Below are positions 26,669-34,652 of a stretch of 64,000 bases of DNA, in pieces. The stretch spans positions 1,054,001 through 1,118,000 of the forward strand of contig NZ_CP035375.1 in the NCBI RefSeq assembly GCF_004118935.1. The letters run 5' to 3'. The first letter of the stretch is position 1. The number at the start of each line of letters is the position of its first letter. Origin of the DNA: Salinibacterium sp. UTAS2018. GTDB lineage: Bacteria > Actinomycetota > Actinomycetes > Actinomycetales > Microbacteriaceae. The notes beneath the pieces are model-generated. The model was not told where the DNA came from. It worked only from the letters and a program-made list of their open reading frames with translations, and searched no databases. A program made the position numbers and the translations under genes.

Positions 26669-27520
26669 TCACCATTCCCCCGGCCCCTTCACACCATGGA
26701 TGCGAAGGTTAACCATCGTCATAGCCACGATCGTGGCGGCTGCTAACACCACCCACACATACTCCAGCGAGTAGACATCGTCGAGGTCCGTGTCTAGCCC
26801 GGTGATGGAGAGCAGGGCAACGAGTCCCATGATTATCGCGTAAGTTCGAATCCAGAACGGCGACGTGTACGGCCGCACTTTGGCACGTCGAGCTTCGCTA
26901 GTGGGAGGTGACCACCATCGCGCAGGTTTCCAGCAAATCACCATCGCCGCAACAACAATCACAACCCACAAGAAGGCCACCCAGACAGGGAGCGCGTTTT
27001 TATCCAAGATCGAGATCACGCAGAGCGGGTCTTCATCGCAGTTGTCGATACGCGCCTGCGGCCACGAGAACAACGCCACAAGAGCCATGATTGGCGGCAC
27101 GAAGAACAGGGCGAATATGAAAGTGAAGGTTGACACGACAAGCGTCCAACCGACCACGAAAGCAATCTTCTGATCGCGGCTACCTTTCGACGCAACCTTT
27201 CGTTTGTGCACCACTTTTAGCCCATCTGCGGGCATCGGCAAACGCCTGCTCACGAGCCCGATCACGATGATGGCGATGAGCCACAACGTACTACCCCAGA
27301 CCAAGACACCGTCAGTTGCAACTGCCGACACCGCGCAGCCCAAGTCACTTCCGCAGCCTTGAAGCTGCTCGGATGGCCATAGGGAGGCGAGCGCGATTCC
27401 CCGCAAGATCGACCACACGGTCGCACTGCTTCCAGCGACAATAATAACCGCCGCGACAGCGTAGAACGTCCTGCGGCTGTTGCGAATACTTCGATCCAAA
27501 CCTGATCGCCGCGTAGTCAA
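26669..27520 (-). CDS. Six-helix membrane protein, tandem copy C
   Basis: The protein has about 283 residues if it starts at the TTG at 27520, which follows AGGTAGG at a good distance. It is collinear with the other copies: WPSEQLQGCGSDLGC, TM2, GWTLVVS, CDEDPLC, LPVW, CWKPARWW, YTSPFWIR, and it ends at PGEW. The start is uncertain. The neighbouring genes are linked by ATGA overlaps, and an ATG at 27609 overlaps the stop of copy D in just this way, but its frame ends after 30 codons at the TTG. Either translation begins at TTG or the N-terminus has suffered a frameshift. Confidence 0.7.
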   Translation of the reverse strand: MTTRRSGLDRSIRNSRRTFYAVAAVIIVAGSSATVWSILRGIALASLWPSEQLQGCGSDLGCAVSAVATDGVLVWGSTLWLIAIIVIGLVSRRLPMPADGLKVVHKRKVASKGSRDQKIAFVVGWTLVVSTFTFIFALFFVPPIMALVALFSWPQARIDNCDEDPLCVISILDKNALPVWVAFLWVVIVVAAMVICWKPARWWSPPTSEARRAKVRPYTSPFWIRTYAIIMGLVALLSITGLDTDLDDVYSLEYVWVVLAAATIVAMTMVNLRIHGVKGPGEW

Positions 27521-27605
27521 GAGGGGCCTACCTGCAGGGAACCAATGGGATTTTTCACGCTGCGCATTGCGGGACTCATCGTGGTCCTTCCGCGGACTGG
27601 GCGCG

Positions 27606-28502
27606 TCATGGGGTTTTCCTAGACGGCCACTCCGCAGGCCCCTGAAGCCCACGCAAACCAATGTTGAGCGTGCTGAACGCAATCATCGTCGCGCCCAATA
27701 CAACGACCCACAAATACTCGAGAGCGGTCACGCTGTTATCGCGCCACACAATTCCGAGACTGCACCGTGCAGCTACGAGAACCAATGCGATGGCGTGGTA
27801 CCGGATCCAGAACGGTGATGTGTAAGGGAACACCCGAGGTCGCTTTTTACCTCGACCCGGCGCAACCCACCACCGCGCCGGCTTCCAGCAAATTAAGAGC
27901 GACGCCAAGATCACCGTCGCCCATGCAAACGCTACCCACACGGGCAATGCGTTGGAGGGCAGCAGGGAGATCGCGCACAACTCATCGGCATTACAGCGAC
28001 TGATGTCTGCTTGCGACCACGTTGCTGCCGCCACCAGCCCGGCGACAGCAGGGACCAGGAGAAGAAGGGTGGAGAATCCGATGGTGGAAACCATGAGCGT
28101 TCGTCCTACAGCAAGCGCTATGCGTTGATCCTCGGGTGTCTTCACGGGTGCGTTGAGCTGCGCCACAGTTTTCTTGGCGCCAGAAGATGCTCCTTTTTTC
28201 ATCCCCACGACAAGCAAGGCGACGACGCCGAGCAGCCATAAGGCTGCGGTCCAGATCGGTATCGCCTTGGTGCCCACCGTCGCCGCGATGCAGATGAGGC
28301 TTTTGTCACAAGCATCAATTAGCGCTGCAGGCCATATCCCTAGACGTACGAATTCGTTGGCAATCCCCCAGACGAAGAGGCTGCCAATGAATACGCCACA
28401 GAACGCCAGAAACATCTTCACACGCACGCTAAATCTGCGTTGCTGCGCTAAATGCGAGGGGAGCTTCTTCTTCTTCTTCTTCCCTACCAATTGTCGCCCC
28501 AC
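27606..28502 (-). CDS. Six-helix membrane protein, tandem copy D
   Basis: The protein has 298 residues from the GTG at 28502, which lies inside the end of the upstream effector gene (19-base overlap); a TTG at 28490 is an alternative. The N-terminus carries six Lys in a row encoded by an (AAG)6 repeat (28464-28481). The body has the family series: WPAALIDACDKSLIC, PIWTAALW, GRTLMVS, CNADELC, LPVWVAFAW, ICWKPARWW, YTSPFWIR, EYLWVVVLGA. It is the copy nearest to the effector and is translationally coupled to it. Confidence 0.77.
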   Translation of the reverse strand: MGRQLVGKKKKKKLPSHLAQQRRFSVRVKMFLAFCGVFIGSLFVWGIANEFVRLGIWPAALIDACDKSLICIAATVGTKAIPIWTAALWLLGVVALLVVGMKKGASSGAKKTVAQLNAPVKTPEDQRIALAVGRTLMVSTIGFSTLLLLVPAVAGLVAAATWSQADISRCNADELCAISLLPSNALPVWVAFAWATVILASLLICWKPARWWVAPGRGKKRPRVFPYTSPFWIRYHAIALVLVAARCSLGIVWRDNSVTALEYLWVVVLGATMIAFSTLNIGLRGLQGPAEWPSRKTP

Positions 28503-29743
28503 CGCCAGCCCGAGGGCTCGAAAGCTGACTCCACTTGCGGAATCAGGTTTGCGAGCGGCAAGAAAAGATTGTTCACAGCTTCCGTTGCCACAACAACATG
28601 TTTGAAATTAGTCGTAGCGATGTGGCTACCCGTGGCGAGTGCTGCGGAAATCATCGGGACGTTCGCCATTGCCTCGAGTTGCACAGCATGCTTGCCTACC
28701 ATTGCTGTGCGCAAATGTTGAGCGAGAGTTCTTGTCCCGGAGATTGCCTTAGAGCCTTCTGCGAGAACTCGAGCCTCGATAACACCGAGGTCAACTCCTA
28801 TCCCTTTCGACACGTGGCTCATCTTCAGCGCGAGGCCAACAGTCGACTTCGTGGCAGCGATCGCGGACCTCGCGGCCAGCCCCACGCCAGCAAACGTAAC
28901 AACTGCCAATACGAGGCTGGCAACGACTTCGACCAGCGACTTCGTTCCGGCCGCGCCTTGAAGCGCAGCATTCGCCACCTCGACGAGGGTCGCAACGGCA
29001 ACTATCGAAAACAAGACCGCTAGAGCAATCAAGTTAAGTCCGGGGATGAACAACACCACGAGCATCGCTATCGAACCGACTAGTCCTATGACGAGCACCA
29101 CGTTGTCGATTACCGTCTCGTTCTCCCGGATGAACTGAACGGTGTTATCCCAAAATGTGTCGTTCAGGCCGCTGCTCTCCTCGACGTCATGGATGGAGGA
29201 TGACGCGGTAGAGGCAGCAGAATCTCGGTGCTCGATCGCGTGTTGAAGTCTCGCAATCGCATCCTCAAGTGCACCATCGTGCAATTGGAGTTCCGCATAT
29301 ACTTCGGTCCGGCGCCGTTCGTAGTACGACTCGAGCTCCGGTGACAAATCGGGCTCACGAAGCCGAGCTTCATAAAACTCAGCGTCTTCCACGGATGCGT
29401 TAGTCGCCGATCGCGCAACTACGGCAGCATCCAGAGCATCAACCGACCAGGTTTGGGCCTCGCTCAGCGGTACCGCATAAATACTCAGCGCCGCCGCTAC
29501 TCCCTCGTACCGCGTCTGAGCTTTATCGAGCCTCGCCGCAACTTCCTCGGCCTGCTCCATGATGGCAGCGACCGCCTCGCTAACGCACTCGTCCGCGCCT
29601 GCGATGCCGCGAAGGTTGGTTGCCGCATTCTCGAGGGTGGTAGCGATCGTCGAATAATCCGTCGCGGCCGAACTCACCACTGTTGGATCGCCCGGAACCG
29701 GGTCGTGATCGAAGCCGACAGGTGCCCAATCAGACGGCCGCAT
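28484..29743 (-). CDS. Putative T7SS effector with hydrophobic C-terminal half
   Basis: The protein has 419 residues from the ATG at 29743, one base overlapping the WXG-like gene; a GTG at 29746 is possible. The first 190 residues are helical and hydrophilic and share PGDPT and ARLDKAQTRYEGVAAALSIYAV with the lipase-like effector, so they look like the export domain. Residues of about 210-310 are very hydrophobic and rich in Gly, Ala and Val (VIDNVVLVIGLVGSIAMLVV, LVEVVASLVLAVVTFAGVGL) and could form membrane hairpins. The end has no enzyme motif. Staphylococcal TspA, a membrane-depolarising T7SS toxin, has this general build. A pore-forming or membrane-disrupting role is inference. Confidence 0.7.
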   Translation of the reverse strand: MRPSDWAPVGFDHDPVPGDPTVVSSAATDYSTIATTLENAATNLRGIAGADECVSEAVAAIMEQAEEVAARLDKAQTRYEGVAAALSIYAVPLSEAQTWSVDALDAAVVARSATNASVEDAEFYEARLREPDLSPELESYYERRRTEVYAELQLHDGALEDAIARLQHAIEHRDSAASTASSSIHDVEESSGLNDTFWDNTVQFIRENETVIDNVVLVIGLVGSIAMLVVLFIPGLNLIALAVLFSIVAVATLVEVANAALQGAAGTKSLVEVVASLVLAVVTFAGVGLAARSAIAATKSTVGLALKMSHVSKGIGVDLGVIEARVLAEGSKAISGTRTLAQHLRTAMVGKHAVQLEAMANVPMISAALATGSHIATTNFKHVVVATEAVNNLFLPLANLIPQVESAFEPSGWRWGDNW

Positions 29744-30084
29744 CACACCATCCCCCGGTTGACCCGAGCCGCACCGCTGCTCGCGGAACTAGGCTGCGGA
29801 TCGGTAAGAGCATTGCCCAGTTCACAGTCGGCCGATTCAAAGCCATCTGCTACCTCGATCATGTTGTCCCGAATGGTGGCGAGCTGCTCGACCAGCTCAC
29901 TACGGCGGAAGTCCCAGTTGTTCACAAAACCACGCACCTTATTGGCGAGACCGGCGTGCCCGACGGCCGCGGCGACGTCATCGATGTCTCGTGCCGCACC
30001 CTCAAAAGTGTCTCGCACGCGCTCGACCTGAGAGGCGGTCGTCCGAAGCAGATCAGTGTCGACGATGAGCTGGTCGGCTGCCAT
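29743..30084 (-). CDS. WXG100-like partner of the hydrophobic effector
   Basis: The protein has 113 residues in two helical segments around NWDFRRSEL (about residues 54-62). The same position has QWNLRRAEL in the protein at 22414-22800, so the conserved feature is W-[ND]-[LF]-RR-x-E-L rather than W-x-G. It stands first in the transcript of effector module 1, directly behind the promoter with the 17-bp element. Its stop overlaps the effector start. The ATG at 30084 has the site AAAGGAC. Confidence 0.78.
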   Translation of the reverse strand: MAADQLIVDTDLLRTTASQVERVRDTFEGAARDIDDVAAAVGHAGLANKVRGFVNNWDFRRSELVEQLATIRDNMIEVADGFESADCELGNALTDPQPSSASSGAARVNRGMV

Positions 30085-30113
30085 AATGAGGTCCTTTCGT
30101 AAGCGTTACTGTG

Positions 30114-30162
30114 ACAATACTTGAGTCAATCCCACTAAAGCGATGGGTAGCGCTCCCCATCG
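30114..30162 (-). promoter_or_regulatory. Promoter of effector module 1 with shared 17-bp element
   Basis: On the minus strand TGGGGAGCGCTACCCAT (30159-30143) lies 23 bases upstream of a -10-like TATTGT (30119-30114), which would start transcription near 30107 and give a 22-base leader. The element is embedded in a perfect inverted repeat CGATGGG-N8-CCCATCG (30141-30162). The same element is at 23334-23350 upstream of the WXG100 gene. Confidence 0.62.
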
Positions 30163-30167
30163 TGCGG

Positions 30168-33100
30168 TCACAGCAGGGGCAGCTGCACCCGAGAGACTTT
30201 GCCGCGAGCAATGAACATTCCCCGGCCAGCAGGAAACTCGCTGCGGCTACCGCGCGGAAGCGGAGTCTTGAGCAGAATGTCGCCCTCGATTGAGTCGGGC
30301 TGCAACAGCAGACCCCGTCTCGCGTTCTTGATTTCGGCGAACAACGGCCACGATGCATTCCACGACGTTGTCTCTGCCTCGGCGACGAGCAGGTGCTCGC
30401 TGCGCTTCACCGCCTTAACTAACTCGACGATCGCAGCATCAGCGGGAGTCTGCAAGAAGTCAGAAATGTTCTCGATGAAGACAGAAATTTTGCCCTCTGT
30501 TTCTGGATCACTCACTGCAGCAGAAAGGTCCTTCGCGAGAGCCGCGACCTGTTCCACCGTCGTCGCCGCGCTCGTCCACTCGAGCGCTCCGGCCAGCCCC
30601 GAGCGAGCGTTACCGAGATAATAGCGCCGCGCAGAAGTATCGTAGCGAGCGACCGAGCGGGCAAGCCACTGAAGCGCATTGCTTCGACCGCTTGCGGGCG
30701 GACCAGATATCAGAAGCGTTCCCGCCGGTTCCAAACCGACGGCTTCTAGGGCTTCATCGCTCACACCGAGGGTGATCTTGGTGTCGACACGATCCGGCAA
30801 CGCCGATTCGGAGTATTCCTTGGGCAACGCTCGAATCGGATCTACTGGGGTCACTCCCGCGCGCAGCATTGACTGCGCCAGCTTCTCGGCGGCGGCTGAC
30901 TGTGCGGTCATCGAAACGGACCCGCCGAGAACGGCGACTTGCGTCTCTCGTCCATCGACAATCGCGCGCCCCGGAGGCGACGAAGGGCTCAAGATGTCGC
31001 TCGGCGCATCAAGCATGCTGTAGCCGGTGTCATCGGCCAATCGCAGAATGACGCGACGTTGGATGCTCGCCCCCACCGACGAAGGAACGGCACCGGGGCG
31101 ATCAGCAGTGAACGCCACGTGGATGCCCAACTGGCGTCCATCGCTAAGAATGTCCTTGAACACGTCGTACCAGGCCGACCGCCCACTAGCCACTTCCCAG
31201 TCTTCACGGAACGACGGGAAGCCGTCGATCAGCAATAGCACTCGCCGTTCTGCTGGTGAGTTGGCCAAAGTGCGGTAGTCGGTGATGCTCGAGGCATTTG
31301 CCGCGGCGAACCGGGGCGCTCGTGACTCTAGTTGAGCTTTTAGATAGCGGAACAGGCGAATGACGCGCTCAGGATCATCCCCGCTGATGATTGAGCCAAC
31401 GTGCGGCAGCGATTCCAGCATCCGCAAACTGCCCGTGCCGAAATCGAGCCCGTAGACCTCCATAGGGCCACCGCGTGGAGTGATCGCGGCAGCGTTCGCC
31501 AGTGTGCGCAGCGCCGTACTCTTTCCGGAACCACCAGTACCGTAGATGGCGATGTGACCATCGACATCCGGTAAGAAGTAGACCGGTAATTGCTCTTGTT
31601 GCGTAGGGAGATCGGAAACGCCGATCAGTAACTCACGGTCAGTTCGTTGGCGAAGCAATGACAAGTCGTAGACAGAAGAAATTTCATCGAGCCACGGCCG
31701 TCGTGGTGCCGGAATTCCCGCTGATGACGCCGCGGCGACAATCGATGACACCAGCCGTTGTTGGTCAGTGGGGCCAAGGTCCCGCGATTCCTCAACGGCA
31801 TCGACTCGTGGTTCCTCCCAGGGAACGTCCCCACCGAAACGCAACTCGGCAACCTCCACGCTCGGTCGTTCGGGATCCCGTGATGTCCATCCGCCCGCAT
31901 ACCCGGACTGAAACTGCTGCAAACGCCCCGGGCCCGTCTTCGCGATACCGCGACCAGGAATAGAGGGGTCAAAGTGCGCGGCCGATTTCGTACCGATGAC
32001 ATCGCTGCTGTCAGACTCATCCGCCATGCGTAACGCCACTCGAAGATTGGTGTTCGCGCGCAGGTTGTCTTTAATCACACCGGCAGGGCGCTGTGTTGCC
32101 ATGATGAGATGGATGCCCAACGAACGCCCGCGCTGAGCGATGTCGACGACGCCATCCACAAATTCCGGCACCTCCCCCACGAGCGCCGCGAATTCGTCGA
32201 TGACCAAAACCAGAGCGGGTGGGCTCTCGGGGTCACCGCGCTTCTCCAGTTCAAGAAGGTCTTTCGCTTTTTTGCGAACCAGCAGGTGTTCCCGGAAGTG
32301 GAGCTCAGCCCGCAAGCTTGTGAGGGCACGACGAACGAGATGCGGGCTCAGGTCGGTAACCAAACCAACACAGTGCGGCAGGCTGACACAATCGGCGAAC
32401 GCCGCGCCACCTTTGTAGTCGATAAAGAGGAACGACACCCGATCAGGACTGTACTCGGCAGCCATGCCCAGCACCCATGCCTGCAAAAACTCACTCTTGC
32501 CGGAACCCGTGGTTCCGCCCACCAGAGCGTGCGGACCCTGCGTACGCAAATCAAGGTGCATAGCATCGATGCCAGCGCTGCCTACCGTTGCCCGCAGCTT
32601 TCCCGAGCGACGTTTGCTCGGGCTTGCGCCGGGAGTCCGGTCGTGGATGGACTCATTCTGGCGCCAGCGGTCAACAACAGCGTCGCTTGCCTCGACAAGC
32701 TCGTGGCCGAGTACCGTCACGAGCGAGATCGACCGCGGTAGGTCGCTGTCATCCACCACGACGGCTCCAGCATCAATCACGGGCGATAGGCGACGAGCGA
32801 ACTCCAATGCCTGGTCCGCGCCAACGTGCTCGACCTCAACGTCGGTTATTGCCTCTCCCAATCGCACTAAGCCCGCGGTCGCTAAGGGCGCGTCAGCGGT
32901 CACACTCATGTAGGTTCGGCAGACCGCAGGCAACTCGTCGAGCGTCGGTGCGAACCACAGGGGGAAGACGCCCGCGTCAGCACCGCGTTCCGCGAGTTGA
33001 ACAAGACGCGCTCGATCCACGGCCGCATCGCTAGAGATCAGAACGACGATCGCAGGGATCGGAGACTTCGTGCCTTCCTCTGCTGAGTTCTCCCCGATCT

Positions 33101-34652
33101 CGGCGCCGCGTTCGAGAGCTGCTCGACGCTGAGCCATCGCCCCGCGACGGCTCGCCTTCGCATCCTTCAGACGTTGATCGACCACTGCCTCTAAGGCAGC
33201 GAGCAGCACCGCAGAACTCGACGAACTATCGGTGAGGTGGCTACCCTCCAGTGGGCTTTGCGGAGACGACGTGTGAGGCATCCACTTCAGCCACCCCAAC
33301 TCACGCGACCACTGCGGTGTCACTAAGGAAGCAACGACCAGCTCGGCTGGCGAGTGCAATGCGGTGAGTTGGACCACGAGTCCGTTGACGACGCTCGCCG
33401 TGACAGCAGGGTCGCCAGCGATACCAAGCGCGCCCGAATCGAAGAGGTTGTCGACGATTGGCACCCCAGAAACTCGCTCGTTATCGGAGATCACAACGTC
33501 GAGCCGTTCTTGAAACTCAGGCAGGAGGTCGCCGCGAGAGGAAGATTCGACGACGTTCCGTGACTTCATTGTGCCGACACCCAAGCGGATGTTGAGGAAG
33601 GACCAGTGCTCGGCTCGCCGCGTCCACATGAGCGGACCGCGCCGCAGCGCTTGATCGAGAGTCTCCGACGTCGCCGGAGACTCTGCAAGCCGCGCCGTTC
33701 GCTCAACTACGCGCTCGGCCGCCAGTTGTTCGGAGAGAGTTGCCAAGTGGATGTCGAACTTCGCGATTGCCTTTTTCAAGCTCCGTTTGTTCTTCGACTT
33801 GTTCATGAAGTAGTTACCGATCAGCATCATCGGCGACATGAGAACGAAAAGGAGCGCTGCCGGACGGTCGAAAATCAGCCACATGCTCACACCGAGCAAC
33901 ACCGGCGCCACCATGGCTAACCACGGGAAGGTGCTGTCTTCTTTCTCGGCAGGTACTTCGGGAGCAGTGAAAGTGCGGCCCGGGTACCGCGTCTCGACTC
34001 GCGGTGAACGGTTGAACATGACCGGCCCCGGTCGTTGCACAAGCCCTCGCGACGCAACAGATTCCGCCACGTCAATGCGCAGTTCGGAATCTCCTACCAG
34101 AATGCTCTCCGACTGCGTGACGAGCAACCGTGGCACCAGCCCACCATCAACGACCACGCCGTTGGCTGATCCAAGGTCAACCACCTCAACGACGTCAGAT
34201 ATTTCTAGCCTCACATGGCGCTTGGAAACCAGCGGGTCGCTGAGAACCACGTCGCACGAAGAATCTCGGCCGAGGGTCACGGACCCTGCACGCAGCGGAA
34301 ACTCTCTGCCGGCGTCTGGCCCGCTCATCACCCGAATGGTTGCCACCTGAGGGGAATTCCCCGACCCCTTTGCCGCGAAGTAAACACCGGCATCAGAGAG
34401 CTCGACTTTCGCCCCGGAACCCACCCAGGCTTCACCGATTGCGGCGTCAGGATGCAGCACGAGCCACTCATCTTGGCCGGGTAGGGCTGCACGAAGAGTA
34501 AGCGGGCGGTTGTCAGCTGCCACACCGGCCCGCAGCGGATCGACGCGCGCGATCGTTGTGGCGATATCCGCAACGGTGGCGGCGGCGTCGGTCGTCACGA
34601 CGATGTCGTCGTCGAGGTGCGATGCCCTCGTGAGAGTGAGTTTCAGCTTCAT
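30168..34652 (-). CDS. EssC/EccC-type FtsK/SpoIIIE ATPase of a type VII secretion system
   Basis: The protein has 1494 residues from the ATG at 34652 (GAGAGAAG site; four-base overlap with the upstream gene). Residues 1-95 look like a ubiquitin-like (YukD-type) domain. An FHA domain follows (LGRDSSCDVVLSDPLVSKRHVRL, about 125-200), then two membrane helices (about 247-290) and three FtsK/SpoIIIE ATPase domains. Domain 1 has Walker A GGTTGSGKSE (about 714) and Walker B LVIDEF (about 817). Domain 2 has GTGGSGKST (about 1037) and LLIDGF. Domain 3 has the degenerate SGPPASGRSN and no clear Walker B. This is the motor that selects and exports WXG100-type substrates. It is followed directly by effector module 1. 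Confidence 0.92.
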   Translation of the reverse strand: MKLKLTLTRASHLDDDIVVTTDAAATVADIATTIARVDPLRAGVAADNRPLTLRAALPGQDEWLVLHPDAAIGEAWVGSGAKVELSDAGVYFAAKGSGNSPQVATIRVMSGPDAGREFPLRAGSVTLGRDSSCDVVLSDPLVSKRHVRLEISDVVEVVDLGSANGVVVDGGLVPRLLVTQSESILVGDSELRIDVAESVASRGLVQRPGPVMFNRSPRVETRYPGRTFTAPEVPAEKEDSTFPWLAMVAPVLLGVSMWLIFDRPAALLFVLMSPMMLIGNYFMNKSKNKRSLKKAIAKFDIHLATLSEQLAAERVVERTARLAESPATSETLDQALRRGPLMWTRRAEHWSFLNIRLGVGTMKSRNVVESSSRGDLLPEFQERLDVVISDNERVSGVPIVDNLFDSGALGIAGDPAVTASVVNGLVVQLTALHSPAELVVASLVTPQWSRELGWLKWMPHTSSPQSPLEGSHLTDSSSSSAVLLAALEAVVDQRLKDAKASRRGAMAQRRAALERGAEIGENSAEEGTKSPIPAIVVLISSDAAVDRARLVQLAERGADAGVFPLWFAPTLDELPAVCRTYMSVTADAPLATAGLVRLGEAITDVEVEHVGADQALEFARRLSPVIDAGAVVVDDSDLPRSISLVTVLGHELVEASDAVVDRWRQNESIHDRTPGASPSKRRSGKLRATVGSAGIDAMHLDLRTQGPHALVGGTTGSGKSEFLQAWVLGMAAEYSPDRVSFLFIDYKGGAAFADCVSLPHCVGLVTDLSPHLVRRALTSLRAELHFREHLLVRKKAKDLLELEKRGDPESPPALVLVIDEFAALVGEVPEFVDGVVDIAQRGRSLGIHLIMATQRPAGVIKDNLRANTNLRVALRMADESDSSDVIGTKSAAHFDPSIPGRGIAKTGPGRLQQFQSGYAGGWTSRDPERPSVEVAELRFGGDVPWEEPRVDAVEESRDLGPTDQQRLVSSIVAAASSAGIPAPRRPWLDEISSVYDLSLLRQRTDRELLIGVSDLPTQQEQLPVYFLPDVDGHIAIYGTGGSGKSTALRTLANAAAITPRGGPMEVYGLDFGTGSLRMLESLPHVGSIISGDDPERVIRLFRYLKAQLESRAPRFAAANASSITDYRTLANSPAERRVLLLIDGFPSFREDWEVASGRSAWYDVFKDILSDGRQLGIHVAFTADRPGAVPSSVGASIQRRVILRLADDTGYSMLDAPSDILSPSSPPGRAIVDGRETQVAVLGGSVSMTAQSAAAEKLAQSMLRAGVTPVDPIRALPKEYSESALPDRVDTKITLGVSDEALEAVGLEPAGTLLISGPPASGRSNALQWLARSVARYDTSARRYYLGNARSGLAGALEWTSAATTVEQVAALAKDLSAAVSDPETEGKISVFIENISDFLQTPADAAIVELVKAVKRSEHLLVAEAETTSWNASWPLFAEIKNARRGLLLQPDSIEGDILLKTPLPRGSRSEFPAGRGMFIARGKVSRVQLPLL

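Noticed and set aside
30168..34652. DNA translocase FtsK as an alternative identity
   Set aside because: The three-ATPase layout, FHA domain, and the directly following WXG genes fit EssC/EccC. There is no gamma DNA-reading domain at the C-terminus.
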